From the NCBI RefSeq assembly GCF_900102465.1, contig NZ_FNBW01000010.1:175522-239521 (forward strand): a stretch of 64,000 nt of DNA, read 5' to 3'. Below the pieces are notes generated by a model that ran no database searches, was not told the DNA's origin, and saw nothing but the letters and a program-made list of their open reading frames with translations. Positions within the stretch are counted from its first letter, which is position 1, and each line of letters begins with the position of its first letter. Made by a program: the position numbers and the translations under genes. The stretch comes from Thalassobaculum litoreum DSM 18839. GTDB taxonomy: Bacteria; Pseudomonadota; Alphaproteobacteria; Thalassobaculales; Thalassobaculaceae. This document shows positions 11,760 to 21,833 of this stretch, in pieces.

Positions 11760-12634
11760 TGGCCGTTCTTATCGACGAGAACACGAAGGTCATCTGCCAG
11801 GGTTTCACCGGCAGCCAGGGCACCTTCCACAGCGAGCAGGCGATCAAGTACGGCACCAAGATGGTCGGCGGTGTGACCCCCGGTAAGGGCGGCCAGACCC
11901 ATCTCGACCTGCCGGTGTTCGACACCGTCGAGGACGCCGTCAACAAGACCGGCGCCAATGCCAGCGTGATCTACGTGCCGCCGCCCTTCGCGGCGGACTC
12001 GATCCTGGAGGCGATCGACGCCGAGCTGCCGCTGGTGATCTGCATCACCGAGGGCATCCCGGTCATGGACATGATCAAGGTCAAGCGCGCCCTCACCGGC
12101 ACCAAGACCCGTCTGATCGGTCCGAACTGCCCGGGCGTGATCACCCCGGACGCCTGCAAGATCGGCATCATGCCGGGCCACATCCACAAGCGCGGCAAGA
12201 TCGGCATCGTGTCGAAGTCGGGCACGCTGACCTACGAGGCGGTGGCGCAGACCACGGCGGCCGGCCTCGGCCAGTCGACCTGCGTCGGCATCGGCGGCGA
12301 CCCGGTCAACGGCACCAGCTTCATCGACGTGCTGGAGATGTTCCTGGCCGATGACGAGACCCAGGGCATCATCATGATCGGCGAAATCGGCGGCTCCGCC
12401 GAGGAAGAGGCGGCCGAGTTCCTGAAGTCGAACGCGAAGAAGAAGCCGGTCGCCGGCTTCATCGCCGGTGTGACCGCCCCTCCGGGCCGTCGCATGGGCC
12501 ATGCGGGCGCCATCATCGCCGGCGGCAAGGGCGGTGCCGGTGACAAGATCGAGGCCATGAAGTCGGCCGGCATCAAGGTGTCGGACAGCCCGGCGGCCCT
12601 CGGCGAGACCATGGTCGCGGCGATGCGCGGCTGA
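11759..12634 (+). CDS. sucD: Succinate-CoA ligase (ADP-forming), alpha subunit
   Basis: A 291-residue subunit carrying the CoA site and the phosphorylated histidine. It has the CoA-binding [14 protein letters not shown] region near residues 16-29, the [11 protein letters not shown] segment, [11 protein letters not shown] and the GHAGAII motif with the active histidine. Length is normal. It follows sucC with a one-base overlap and is followed by a strong GC hairpin that separates the mdh-sucCD part from sucAB-lpd. Confidence 0.97.
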   Translation: MAVLIDENTKVICQGFTGSQGTFHSEQAIKYGTKMVGGVTPGKGGQTHLDLPVFDTVEDAVNKTGANASVIYVPPPFAADSILEAIDAELPLVICITEGIPVMDMIKVKRALTGTKTRLIGPNCPGVITPDACKIGIMPGHIHKRGKIGIVSKSGTLTYEAVAQTTAAGLGQSTCVGIGGDPVNGTSFIDVLEMFLADDETQGIIMIGEIGGSAEEEAAEFLKSNAKKKPVAGFIAGVTAPPGRRMGHAGAIIAGGKGGAGDKIEAMKSAGIKVSDSPAALGETMVAAMRG

Positions 12635-12643
12635 CAAAAATCC

Positions 12644-12670
12644 AGGGCGGGGCTGCCACGGCCCCGCCCT
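12644..12670 (+). terminator. GC hairpin between sucD and sucA
   Basis: Perfect 10-bp arms (12644-12653 AGGGCGGGGC, 12661-12670 GCCCCGCCCT) with a 7-base loop lie ten bases after the sucD stop. No U-run follows, so it may act as a partial terminator or 3'-end stabiliser rather than a full stop. The remaining gap to sucA contains an A/T-rich patch (12712-12745) that could be a second promoter. Confidence 0.55.
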
Positions 12671-12839
12671 TCGGTCCCCGCCCTTGATCCGTCAGGGAGA
12701 TCGGTGGACCATGGAAATATCACTGAATGTTAACTATTCATTCGGTGTAGTGGCAGGGACGACGCCGGGGAGAGCCGGCAGGTGGGGCCGCCGACGCGGG
12801 TGGATGGCTCCGCAGCGAGCGCAGAGGCGGTAGACGCAC

Positions 12840-15740
12840 ATGTCCATGGACTATCAGGACTATACCTTTCTGAACGGTGCCAACGCGCCGTTCATGGCGG
12901 AACTTTTCGCACGTTACCTGGAGAATCCGGCCTCGGTCGACGAGAGTTGGCGTCAGTATTTCGACGCCCTGAGCGACGATGTCGACGCCGCGACCACGGA
13001 TGTGCGCGGGCCCAGTTTCGCGGCCCGGACCACCAAGATCATCGGCGCGACCGACCCCGACGCGGCCCCCAAGAAATCGGGCAAGAAGGCCGACGCGACC
13101 GCGCTGTCCACCGACGACGTACGCGCCGCCACGCTCGATTCGCTCCGCGCGATCATGATCATCCGCGCCTATCGGATCCGTGGCCACCTCAAGGCCAAGC
13201 TCGATCCGCTGGGCCTCGAGGAGCCGACGCCGCATCCGGAGCTCGATCCGGCGACCTACGGCTTCACCGAGGCCGACTGGGACCGGCCGATCTTCATCAA
13301 CAACGTGCTCGGCCTGGAAACCCCGACCCTGCGCGAGATCATGGACGTGCTGGAGGGCACCTATTGCGGCTCGATCGGCGTCGAGTTCATGCACATCCAG
13401 GATCCGGCCCAGAAGGCCTGGATCCAGGAGCGCATCGAGCAGATCCGCAACCAGACCGACTTCACCCCGCTGGGCAAGCGCACCATCCTGGAGCGGCTGA
13501 CCGCGGCCGAGAGCTTCGAGAAGTTCCTCGCCGTGAAGTATGTCGGCACCAAGCGCTTCGGACTCGACGGCGGCGAGACGCTGATCCCCGCGCTGGAGCA
13601 GATCCTGAAGCGCGGCAGCCAGCTCGGCCTGGAGGAGGTGGTGCTGGGCATGCCGCACCGCGGCCGCCTGAGCGTGCTCTGCAACTTCATGAGCAAGCCG
13701 TTCCGCGCCATCATCTCGGAGTTCCTGGGCAATCCGGCGAACCCGGAGGATGCCGGCGGGTCGGGCGACGTGAAGTACCACATGGGCGTGTCGGCCGACC
13801 GGGAGTTCGACGGCGCCAACGTGCACCTCACCCTGAACGCCAACCCGTCGCATCTTGAGATCGTCAACCCGGTCGTGCTCGGCCGCGTGCGCGCCAAGCA
13901 GCAGCAGCGCCAGGACACCGACCACAAGAAGGTCATGGGCATTCTGCTGCACGGCGACGCGGCCTTCGCCGGCCAGGGCGTGGTGGCGGAGACCTTCGAT
14001 TTCTCCGGCCTGCGCGGCTACAAGACCGGCGGCACGATCCACATCATCGTGAACAACCAGATCGGTTTCACCACCAGCCCGCACTACTCGCGCTCCTCGC
14101 CCTATCCGACGGACGTGGCGAAGATGGTGATGGCACCGATCTTCCACGTGAACGGCGACGACCCGGAAGCCTCCGTGCATGTCGCGCGGATCGCCGCCGA
14201 ATTCCGCCAGGAGTTCGGCTGCGACGTGGTCATCGACATGATCTGCTACCGCCGCTTCGGCCATAACGAAGGGGACGAGCCGCGCTTCACCCAGCCGCTG
14301 ATGTACGAAAAGATCGGCGGCCATAAGACCACGCGGGAGCTCTATTCCAACAAGCTGGTCGAGGAAGGCACCCTGACCAAGGACGAGGCGGAAAAGATTC
14401 TCGCGGACGAGAACGCCTATCTCGCCGAGGAATTCGAGGCCGGCCTGTCCTACAAACCGAACAAGGCCGACTGGCTGGAAGGCAAATGGTCCGGCCTGAA
14501 GGTCGCCTCCGGCGATGCCCGGCGCGGCGCCACCGGCGTCGACATCGAGGAACTGAGACGTATCGGCGCCAAGCTCTGCGAGGTGCCGGAAGGCTTCAAC
14601 CTGAACAGCAAGCTCAACCGCTTCATCGCGTCGCGCCAGAAGGCGTTGGACAGCGGCGAAGGGATCGACTGGGGCACCGGCGAGGCGCTGGCCTTCGCTA
14701 CCCTGCTGACCGAGGGCTTCATGGTCCGTCTGTCCGGCCAGGACAGCCAGCGCGGCACCTTCTCCCATCGCCATTCGGTCTATATCGACCAGAAGACCGA
14801 AGAGCGCTACGTCCCGCTGAACAACATCCAGGACAATCAGGCGCATTACGAGGTCATCGACAGCCCGCTGTCGGAGGCCGGTGTGCTCGGCTTCGAATAC
14901 GGCTACAGCCAGGCCGAACCGAATGCCCTGACCTGCTGGGAGGCCCAGTTCGGCGATTTCGCCAACGGCGCCCAGGTCATCATGGACCAGTTCGTCTCCT
15001 CCGGTGAGGCGAAGTGGCTGCGCATGTCCGGTCTGGTGATGCTGCTGCCGCACGGCTACGAGGGCCAGGGGCCGGAGCATTCCTCGGCCCGGATCGAGCG
15101 GTATCTGCAGCTTTGCGGCGAGGACAACATGCAGGTGGTGAACTGCACCACCCCGGCGAACTTCTTCCATGTCCTGCGCCGCCAGCTGCATCGCGATTTC
15201 CGCAAGCCGCTGATCATCTTCACGCCGAAGTCGCTGCTGCGCCACAAGCTGGCGGTGTCGAAGCTGGAGGAGATGGGCAGCGACACGACCTTCCACCGGG
15301 TGCTCTACGACAACGAGAGCCTGTGCGCCGACAAGGATGTGAAGCGCGTCGTGATCTGCTCGGGCAAGGTCTACTACGACCTGTACGAGGAGCGTCAGAA
15401 GCGCGGCATCAAGGATGTCTTCTTCCTGCGGCTGGAGCAGATGTACCCCTTCCCGCGCAAGGCGCTGCTGCAGGAGCTCTCCCGCTTCCCGCAGGCCGAC
15501 GTGGTGTGGTGTCAGGAGGAGCCGGCGAACATGGGTCCCTGGACCTTCGTGGACCGCCGCCTGGAAGACGTGCTGATGGAACTGGACGGCGCCTGCAAGC
15601 GGCCGCGCTATGTCGGTCGCCGCGAGGCCGCCTCGCCGGCCACCGGCAATGCCAGCCGCCACGCGCGCGAGCAGGCCGCCCTGGTCGACGAAGCCCTTAC
15701 CGTGGACATGGCGAGCAAGGGACGGATGGCGGCCGAGTAA
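12840..15740 (+). CDS. sucA: 2-oxoglutarate dehydrogenase E1 component
   Basis: A 966-residue thiamine-diphosphate enzyme that decarboxylates 2-oxoglutarate and passes the succinyl group to SucB. The N-terminal FLNGANAPFMAELFARYLENP segment, GMPHRGRLSVL, the ThDP/Mg motif starting GDAAFAGQG, and the HNEGDEPRFTQP region are diagnostic of SucA. Length is as expected for alphaproteobacteria. The start ATG at 12840 has only a weak ribosome binding site. It sits 205 bases after sucD and 100 before sucB, as part of the TCA block. Confidence 0.97.
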   Translation: MSMDYQDYTFLNGANAPFMAELFARYLENPASVDESWRQYFDALSDDVDAATTDVRGPSFAARTTKIIGATDPDAAPKKSGKKADATALSTDDVRAATLDSLRAIMIIRAYRIRGHLKAKLDPLGLEEPTPHPELDPATYGFTEADWDRPIFINNVLGLETPTLREIMDVLEGTYCGSIGVEFMHIQDPAQKAWIQERIEQIRNQTDFTPLGKRTILERLTAAESFEKFLAVKYVGTKRFGLDGGETLIPALEQILKRGSQLGLEEVVLGMPHRGRLSVLCNFMSKPFRAIISEFLGNPANPEDAGGSGDVKYHMGVSADREFDGANVHLTLNANPSHLEIVNPVVLGRVRAKQQQRQDTDHKKVMGILLHGDAAFAGQGVVAETFDFSGLRGYKTGGTIHIIVNNQIGFTTSPHYSRSSPYPTDVAKMVMAPIFHVNGDDPEASVHVARIAAEFRQEFGCDVVIDMICYRRFGHNEGDEPRFTQPLMYEKIGGHKTTRELYSNKLVEEGTLTKDEAEKILADENAYLAEEFEAGLSYKPNKADWLEGKWSGLKVASGDARRGATGVDIEELRRIGAKLCEVPEGFNLNSKLNRFIASRQKALDSGEGIDWGTGEALAFATLLTEGFMVRLSGQDSQRGTFSHRHSVYIDQKTEERYVPLNNIQDNQAHYEVIDSPLSEAGVLGFEYGYSQAEPNALTCWEAQFGDFANGAQVIMDQFVSSGEAKWLRMSGLVMLLPHGYEGQGPEHSSARIERYLQLCGEDNMQVVNCTTPANFFHVLRRQLHRDFRKPLIIFTPKSLLRHKLAVSKLEEMGSDTTFHRVLYDNESLCADKDVKRVVICSGKVYYDLYEERQKRGIKDVFFLRLEQMYPFPRKALLQELSRFPQADVVWCQEEPANMGPWTFVDRRLEDVLMELDGACKRPRYVGRREAASPATGNASRHAREQAALVDEALTVDMASKGRMAAE

Positions 15741-15840
15741 GGCCTGAAACGTCGAGACGCTGACACCATATGCAACCCAACACGACGGACGCCCCGGCGG
15801 GCCCGCCGACGCATGACGAAAGATGAAGAGGACCAAGGGT

Positions 15841-17148
15841 ATGGCGACGGAGATCAAGGTTCCGACACTCGGGGAGTCCGTCTCCGAAGCGACGGTCGCG
15901 AAATGGATGAAGGCGCCGGGCGACGCCGTAGCCGCCGACGAGCCGTTGGTCGAGCTTGAGACCGACAAGGTCACCCTGGAGGTGAACGCGCCGGCCGCCG
16001 GCGTGCTCTCCGAAATCTCCGCCAAGGAAGGCTCCGAGGTCGAGGTCGGCGCCGTGCTCGGCACCATCGACGAGGGCGCGACCGCCGCCCCGAAGAAGGA
16101 CGAGCCGAAGAAGGAAGCCGCGCCGGCCAAGGAAGAGGCCTCCAAGGAGGAGCCGAAGAAGGCCGAGACGCCCAAGGAAGCGCCGAAGGAAACCGCCAAG
16201 TCGGCGCCGGCCGCCCAGTCTTCCGGCAGCTACGACGTCAAGACCATGTCCCCGGCCGTGCGCAAGCTGGTCGACGAGAACAACCTGGACCCGGCCAAGA
16301 TCAAGCCGACCGGCAAGGACGGCCGTCTGGTCAAGGAAGACGTGCAGAAGGCGATCGAGGCCGGCACGGCGAAGCGCTCGTTCAGCGCCGCCCCCGCCGG
16401 CGGTGCCGCCGCCGCGCCGTCCGGCCCGCTGCCGCCACGCCCGGAGGACGAGCGCGAGGAGCGGGTGAAGATGACCCGCCTGCGCCAGGCCATCGCCCGG
16501 CGCCTGAAGGAAGCCCAGAACACCGCGGCCATGCTGACCACCTTCAACGAGGTGGACATGACCAACGTCATGGCCCTGCGCAACGAGTACAAGGAGAGCT
16601 TCGAGAAGAAGCACGGCGTGAAGCTCGGCTTCATGAGCTTCTTCGTGAAGGCCTGCATCGCGGCCCTGCAGGAGCTGCCGGCGGTCAATGCCGAGATTTA
16701 CGGCGACGAGATCATCTACAAGAACTACTTCGATGTGGGCGTCGCCGTCGGCACCCCGTCGGGCCTGGTGGTGCCGATCCTGCGCGATGCGGATCAGCTC
16801 TCCTTCGCCGGTGTGGAACAAGGGATCAACGCCCTCGGCGTGAAGGCGCGCGACGGCAAGCTGTCCCTGGCCGAGATGCAGGGCGGCACGTTCACCATCT
16901 CCAATGGCGGCGTCTACGGTTCGCTGATGTCGACGCCGATCCTCAATCCCCCGCAGTCCGGCATCCTCGGCATGCACAAGATCCAGCCGCGGCCGATGGC
17001 GATCGGCAACTCGGTCGAGATCCGGCCGATGATGTACCTGGCGCTGAGCTACGACCACCGGATCGTCGACGGCCGCGAGGCGGTGACCTTCCTGGTCAAG
17101 GTGAAGGACGCCATCGAGGACCCGCGCCGCCTGCTGCTCGACCTGTAA
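15841..17148 (+). CDS. sucB: Dihydrolipoyllysine-residue succinyltransferase, E2 of 2-oxoglutarate dehydrogenase
   Basis: A 435-residue E2 subunit with three parts. A lipoyl domain (1-75) has the lipoylated lysine in ETDKVTLEV (Lys43). A Lys/Glu/Pro/Ala-rich linker (about 80-125) leads to a peripheral-subunit-binding domain (about 133-170). The acyltransferase domain from about 205 carries the catalytic histidine in YDHRIVDG. The ATG at 15841 begins [17 protein letters not shown], matching family N-termini; an ATG six codons upstream is less likely. A single lipoyl domain is normal for SucB. Confidence 0.96.
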   Translation: MATEIKVPTLGESVSEATVAKWMKAPGDAVAADEPLVELETDKVTLEVNAPAAGVLSEISAKEGSEVEVGAVLGTIDEGATAAPKKDEPKKEAAPAKEEASKEEPKKAETPKEAPKETAKSAPAAQSSGSYDVKTMSPAVRKLVDENNLDPAKIKPTGKDGRLVKEDVQKAIEAGTAKRSFSAAPAGGAAAAPSGPLPPRPEDEREERVKMTRLRQAIARRLKEAQNTAAMLTTFNEVDMTNVMALRNEYKESFEKKHGVKLGFMSFFVKACIAALQELPAVNAEIYGDEIIYKNYFDVGVAVGTPSGLVVPILRDADQLSFAGVEQGINALGVKARDGKLSLAEMQGGTFTISNGGVYGSLMSTPILNPPQSGILGMHKIQPRPMAIGNSVEIRPMMYLALSYDHRIVDGREAVTFLVKVKDAIEDPRRLLLDL

Positions 17149-17181
17149 GCCAACCGCCACGATTACCCTTGGGGAGTTCCC

Positions 17182-18588
17182 ATGTCTGACAAGTACGATC
17201 TCGTGGTCATCGGCGGTGGGCCGGGTGGCTATGTCGCCGCCATTCGGGCCGCTCAGCTCGGCATGAAGACCGCCTGCGTCGAGAAGCACAGTGCCCTCGG
17301 CGGCACCTGCCTCAACATCGGCTGCATCCCGTCCAAGGCGCTGCTGAACGCCTCGGAAAAATACGCCGAGGCGGAGCACCATCTGGGCGATTTCGGCATC
17401 GAGGTCTCGGCCCCGAAGCTGAACGTCAAGAAGCTGATGGAGAAGAAGACCGAGATCGTCACCGGCCTGACCGACGGCATCGGCTTCCTGTTCAAGAAGA
17501 ACAAGGTCGACTGGCTGCAGGGCACCGGCAAGGTCACCGCCCCGGGCAAGGTCGAGGTCACCCCGGCCAAAGGCAAGAAGCAGACGGTCGAGTGCGACAA
17601 GATCCTGATCGCCACCGGCTCTGAATCCACCCCGCTGCCGGGGGTCGAGGTCGACGAGAAGCAGATCGTCACCTCCACCGGCGCGCTGGAGCTGACCAAG
17701 GTGCCGAAGCACCTGATCGTCATAGGCGGCGGCGTGATCGGCCTGGAGATGGGCTCGGTGTGGAAGCGCTTCGGCGCCAAGGTCACCGTGGTCGAGTTCC
17801 TCGACCGCATCGTGCCGACCGTGGACCAGGACATGGGCAAGCGCTTCAAGCGGGTCCTGGAGAAGCAGGGCATCGAGTTCAAGCTGTCGACCAAGGTCAC
17901 CGGGGCGAAGACCACCAAGACCCAGGTCACCCTCACCCTGGAGCCCGCCGCCGGCGGCGATACCGAGGAGCTGAAGGGCGACGTGGTGCTGGTTTCCATC
18001 GGCCGGCGCCCGTATTTCGAGAGCCTGGGCCTGGACGACCTCGGCGTGGAGCGCGACAAGCGGGGCTTCATCCAGGTGGACGAGGACTATCAGACCAACG
18101 TGAGCGGCATCTTCGCCATCGGCGACGCCATTCCGGGTCCGATGCTGGCCCACAAGGCCGAGGAAGACGGCATTGCCGCGGTGGAGATCATGGCCGGCCA
18201 GTCCGCCCATGTGGACTACAACCTGGTGCCCAACATCATCTACACATGGCCGGAAGTGGCCTCGGTCGGCCAGACCGAGGAGCAGCTGAAGGAAGCCGGG
18301 ATCGAGTACCGCAAGGGTGTGTTCCCGTTCTCCGCCAACAGCCGCGCGCGGGCCAATGCCGACAGCGAGGGCCAGGTGAAGATCCTGGCCGACAAGAAGA
18401 CCGACCGGGTGCTCGGCGCCCATATCCTGGGGCCCGATGCCGGCACGCTGATCCACGAGATCTGCGCGATCATGGAGTTCGGCGGCTCTGCGGAAGACGT
18501 CGCCCGCACCTGCCACGGCCACCCGACGCTCAGCGAAGCGGTCAAGGAAGCGGCCCTGGCGGTCGACGGCCGGCCGATCCACATCTGA
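17182..18588 (+). CDS. lpd: Dihydrolipoyl dehydrogenase (E3)
   Basis: A 468-residue FAD flavoprotein that reoxidises the lipoyl group of SucB using NAD. The FAD motif GGGPGGYVAA is at residues 11-20. The redox disulfide is Cys43/Cys48 in GGTCLNIGCIPSKALL. The NAD motif is GGGVIGLEMGSVW, and the C-terminal HAHPTLSE-type element appears as CHGHPTLSEAVKEA. It lies 33 bases after sucB and closes the TCA cluster, so it most likely serves the 2-oxoglutarate dehydrogenase complex. Confidence 0.96.
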   Translation: MSDKYDLVVIGGGPGGYVAAIRAAQLGMKTACVEKHSALGGTCLNIGCIPSKALLNASEKYAEAEHHLGDFGIEVSAPKLNVKKLMEKKTEIVTGLTDGIGFLFKKNKVDWLQGTGKVTAPGKVEVTPAKGKKQTVECDKILIATGSESTPLPGVEVDEKQIVTSTGALELTKVPKHLIVIGGGVIGLEMGSVWKRFGAKVTVVEFLDRIVPTVDQDMGKRFKRVLEKQGIEFKLSTKVTGAKTTKTQVTLTLEPAAGGDTEELKGDVVLVSIGRRPYFESLGLDDLGVERDKRGFIQVDEDYQTNVSGIFAIGDAIPGPMLAHKAEEDGIAAVEIMAGQSAHVDYNLVPNIIYTWPEVASVGQTEEQLKEAGIEYRKGVFPFSANSRARANADSEGQVKILADKKTDRVLGAHILGPDAGTLIHEICAIMEFGGSAEDVARTCHGHPTLSEAVKEAALAVDGRPIHI

Positions 18589-18595
18589 GGTCAAC

Positions 18596-18622
18596 GGGGG
18601 GCGCCGGATGCCGGCGCCCTCC
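18596..18622. terminator. GC-rich hairpin between lpd and priA
   Basis: A 12-bp stem with one G-T pair (18596-18607 with 18611-18622, core GGGCGCCGG/CCGGCGCCC) with a three-base loop lies just after the lpd stop, between convergent genes. It lacks a U-run but is the obvious 3' end for lpd mRNA. Confidence 0.55.
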
Positions 18623-18700
18623 CCTGACATTCCCGAGCCGCCCCGCTCCCTTACACACGGCCCGGACCTGTTCCCGGGCCGACCCGTCCGCGCGCCGCGG

Positions 18701-20905
18701 TCACATGAAGCTGTAGGGATCCACGTCGACCTGCAGCCGGACCGAGGTCTCCAGCTTGATCGGTGCCAGCCAGTCGCGCAGCACCTGCTGGACGTTGACC
18801 TGTCGGCCCGCCTTGACCAGCAGGCGGCGGCGGTGGCGGCCGCGCAGCATGGTGATCGGAGCGGGGGCGGGCCCCAGGATGGTCACGCCGTTCAGTCGCG
18901 GCGCCGCCCGGGCCACCATCCGGGCCGCCGCATCCGCGCGGTCGGCGTCGGGTGCGGAGATCACGATCCCCGCCAGCCGCCCGTAGGGGGGCATGCCCGC
19001 CGCCTTGCGCTGGTCGATCTCCGACTGCAGAAACGACTCGCGGTCGCCGGCCGCCAGGGCCTGCATCACCGGCGTCTCCGGCGCGTGGGTCTGCAGCAGC
19101 ACCCGGCCCGGCCGCTCGGCCCGCCCGGCGCGGCCGGAGACCTGATGCAGCAGCTGATAGGTCCGCTCGGACGCCCGCAGATCGCCGCCGGCCAGCCCGA
19201 GATCGGCATCCACCACCCCCACCAGGGTCAGCCAGGGGAAGTTGTGCCCTTTGGCCACCACCTGGGTCCCGATGATGATGTCGACCTCCCGCGCCCGCAC
19301 CGAGCGCACGAAATCCGCCGCCTTGTCCGGGCCGGTCAGGGTATCGGAGGAGGCGAGCTGGAAGCGGGCGTCAGGGAAACGGACCAGCACCTCCTCGGCG
19401 AGCCGCTCCACCCCCGGGCCGCTGGCGACGAAACTGTCCTCCGCCTCGCAGGACGGACACTGCTTAGGCAACCGGGCCGACAGGCCGCAATGGTGGCAGA
19501 CCAGACGGCCGAGCAGCCGGTGCTCCACCAGCCAGGCGGTGCAGTTCGGGCATTCCAGCCGGTGGCCGCAGGTCCGGCACAGGGTCAGCGGCGCGTAGCC
19601 CCGGCGGTTGAGGAAGAGCATAGCCTGCTCGCCCTCGTCCAGGGTGCGCTGCACCGCCTCGACCAGCGGCGGGGAGAGGAACGTGCCGCGCTCCGGCGCA
19701 TGCTTGCGCAGGTCGATCAGCGCGACCTCGGGCAGGGTGGCGGAGCCGGGCCGGGCGGTCAGGTGCACCGCGCCGTAGCGGCCCTGGCGGACGTTCTCCA
19801 CCGTCTCCAGGCTCAGCGTGGCGCTGACCAGGGCGATGGGGATGCCCTCGAGCCGGGCGCGGACCACGGCCATGTCGCGGGCGTGATAGGCGACCCCGTC
19901 CTCCTGTTTGTAGGCCGATTCGTGCTCCTCATCGATCACGATCAGGCCGAGCTCGGCGAAGGGCAGGAACAGGGCGGAGCGGGCGCCCACCAGCACCCGC
20001 ACCGAGCCCTCGGCCACCGCCCGCCAGGTCTCGCGCCGCACCTTCGGCTTCAGATCCGAGTGCCACACAGCCGGTTCGACACCGAAACGATCGGCAAACC
20101 GCTCCAGCCACTCCGCCGACAGGGCGATCTCCGGCAGCAGCACCAGGGCCTGACGGCCGGCAGTCAGGGCGGCGGCGATCGCCTCGAAATACACCTCCGT
20201 CTTGCCCGAGCCGGTGATGCCGTCGACGGCGGTGACGGAGAAGGCATGGGCATCGACCTTGGCGCGCAGGGTCTCGGCGGCGGCCTGTTGCTCGCCGCTG
20301 AGCGTCGGCCCGTCGCGGGTGGCGTCCGGCGTCTCGAAGGGGGCCGGCTGGGCGACCGTATGGGGCGCGACCATGCCGCAGTCGATCATGCCCTTGATCA
20401 CCGAGGGACCGACCCCCGCCTCGCGGGCGAGATCCTTCTGTTCCAGGGCCGGACCGTCGCTCAGAACCGACAGCACCCGGCGGCGGGCGGGGGTCAGGCG
20501 GGCCTGGCCGGTCCAGTCCTCCTGCGGGCCGGCGGTGTGAACAACCACCGGAGCCGGCGGTTCGAAGGCCGAGGGCGTGCTGATCGCCATGCGCACCACA
20601 TTGCCGCGCGGCGCCAGCGTCCAGGCCGCCGTCCATTCCACCAGATCGATCACCGTCCTGGGCAGGCGCGGCACGTCCAGCCGCCGGAACACCGCGCGCA
20701 GCCGCTCGGGCGCGACCGCGTCGTCGCCGCCGGGACCGAGCACGACCCCGACCATGCGCCGCTGGCCGAGCGGCACCTCCACCACATCGCCGCGCGCCAG
20801 CTCCAGAGCCGGATCGGCCTTGTAGTCATAGGCGACGTCCAGCGGCAGCGGCAGCAGCACGCTGACGCGGTCGAACGGCTCGTCGAGGGGCAGAAGATCG
20901 GTCAC
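18701..20905 (-). CDS. priA: Primosomal protein N' (replication restart helicase PriA)
   Basis: A 734-residue 3'-5' DNA helicase that reloads the replisome at collapsed forks; length is almost that of E. coli PriA. The N-terminal DNA-binding domain starts VSVLLPLPLDVAYDY. Walker A (GITGSGKTE) lies near residue 229 and the DEEH box near 323. Eight zinc cysteines run from about 440 to 490 (CRTCGHRLECPNC and CHHCGLSARLPKQCPSC). Motif VI includes QVSGRAGRAERPG. The start is a GTG at 20905; no in-frame ATG is available nearby. It faces convergent lpd and is divergent from the aldolase gene. Confidence 0.95.
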   Translation of the reverse strand: MTDLLPLDEPFDRVSVLLPLPLDVAYDYKADPALELARGDVVEVPLGQRRMVGVVLGPGGDDAVAPERLRAVFRRLDVPRLPRTVIDLVEWTAAWTLAPRGNVVRMAISTPSAFEPPAPVVVHTAGPQEDWTGQARLTPARRRVLSVLSDGPALEQKDLAREAGVGPSVIKGMIDCGMVAPHTVAQPAPFETPDATRDGPTLSGEQQAAAETLRAKVDAHAFSVTAVDGITGSGKTEVYFEAIAAALTAGRQALVLLPEIALSAEWLERFADRFGVEPAVWHSDLKPKVRRETWRAVAEGSVRVLVGARSALFLPFAELGLIVIDEEHESAYKQEDGVAYHARDMAVVRARLEGIPIALVSATLSLETVENVRQGRYGAVHLTARPGSATLPEVALIDLRKHAPERGTFLSPPLVEAVQRTLDEGEQAMLFLNRRGYAPLTLCRTCGHRLECPNCTAWLVEHRLLGRLVCHHCGLSARLPKQCPSCEAEDSFVASGPGVERLAEEVLVRFPDARFQLASSDTLTGPDKAADFVRSVRAREVDIIIGTQVVAKGHNFPWLTLVGVVDADLGLAGGDLRASERTYQLLHQVSGRAGRAERPGRVLLQTHAPETPVMQALAAGDRESFLQSEIDQRKAAGMPPYGRLAGIVISAPDADRADAAARMVARAAPRLNGVTILGPAPAPITMLRGRHRRRLLVKAGRQVNVQQVLRDWLAPIKLETSVRLQVDVDPYSFM

Positions 20906-20919
20906 GGTCGGATCATGAT

Positions 20920-20967
20920 GGAACAGACTGAGTTGGGAACAGACAGGGTTAGGAACAGACTGGGTCG
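20920..20967. repeat. Three 16-bp tandem repeats upstream of priA
   Basis: Units at 20920-20935, 20936-20951 and 20952-20967 all begin GGAACAGAC and end with variants of TGAGTTG/AGGGTTA/TGGGTCG. They begin 15 bases before the priA GTG, in the divergent priA/transaldolase region, and would lie in the priA leader or promoter. Confidence 0.85.
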
Positions 20968-21158
20968 GGCGTTGCGGGAGAGGTCGCGCGCACGAAAAAT
21001 CGGGCGAGTGTGGCCCGGCGAGGCCGCCGTCACAACGCATGCCTAATTTGCACATGCGAAACCCGGCTCTCCGGTGGCCGCTCACCGGGGGATGGGGTAG
21101 ACTCTCGCCTGCGACTCGCGTACGCCTCCGCCAACTGCCGAACACGGAGACGAGCCCC

Positions 21159-21833
21159 ATGAAGTTCTTCATCGACACTGCCGATGTCGCGGAGATCCGC
21201 GACCTTGCGTCGACCGGCATGGTCGACGGGGTCACCACCAATCCCTCGCTGATCGCCAAATCCGGCCGGCCGATCGCCGAGGTCATCGCCGAGATCTGCG
21301 ACGTGGTCGACGGCCCGGTCTCCGCCGAGGTCACCGCCACCGATCACGAGACCATGCTGCGCGAGGGCCGCTACCTGCGCGGCATCGCCGACAACATCGC
21401 GGTCAAGGTGCCGCTGACGGTCGACGGCCTGAAGACCTGCAAGGTGCTTGCCGACGAGGGCACGGCGGTCAACGTCACCCTGTGCTTCTCGCCGGCCCAG
21501 GCGCTGTTGGCCGCGAAGGCCGGTGCCGCCTTCATTTCCCCCTTCGTCGGCCGGCTGGACGACATCGGCACCGAGGGCATGGGCCTGATCGCCGAGATCG
21601 TCGAGATCTACGGCGCCTACGACTTCGCCACCGAGATCCTGGTCGCCTCGGTACGCGGTCCGCATCACGTGGTGGAAGCCGCCAAGCTGGGCGCCGACGT
21701 CTCCACCCTGCCGCCGGCGGTGCTGCGGGCGATGTACAATCACCCGCTGACCGACAAGGGCCTGGCCGCCTTCATGGCCGACTGGGCCAAGACCGGCCAG
21801 TCGATCCTCGCGCCGGAGAGCGACGCCGCATGA
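21159..21833 (+). CDS. Transaldolase-like / fructose-6-phosphate aldolase family protein
   Basis: A 224-residue class I aldolase of the short transaldolase (TalC/MipB/Fsa) type, which links erythrose-4-phosphate and fructose-6-phosphate in the pentose phosphate pathway. The N-terminus [23 protein letters not shown] and the Schiff-base lysine in NIAVKVPLT (Lys83) are diagnostic. Annotation often reads 'fructose-6-phosphate aldolase', but as the only such gene visible here a transaldolase activity is more likely. A GGAGA site precedes the ATG. The stop overlaps the next start (ATGA at 21830), linking it to DUF484-xerC. Confidence 0.92.
   Translation: MKFFIDTADVAEIRDLASTGMVDGVTTNPSLIAKSGRPIAEVIAEICDVVDGPVSAEVTATDHETMLREGRYLRGIADNIAVKVPLTVDGLKTCKVLADEGTAVNVTLCFSPAQALLAAKAGAAFISPFVGRLDDIGTEGMGLIAEIVEIYGAYDFATEILVASVRGPHHVVEAAKLGADVSTLPPAVLRAMYNHPLTDKGLAAFMADWAKTGQSILAPESDAA

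Noticed and set aside
12738..16199. Minus-strand open frame of about 1,150 codons opposite sucA
   Set aside because: SucA and SucB on the plus strand have unmistakable motifs; the antisense frame has none.
15697..18630. Minus-strand open frame of about 980 codons opposite sucB and lpd
   Set aside because: Shadow of well-supported genes; His/Asp/Leu-rich with no recognisable domain.
20906..21158. Small gene in the priA-transaldolase gap
   Set aside because: Open frames here lack a ribosome binding site, and the tandem repeats occupy much of the space.
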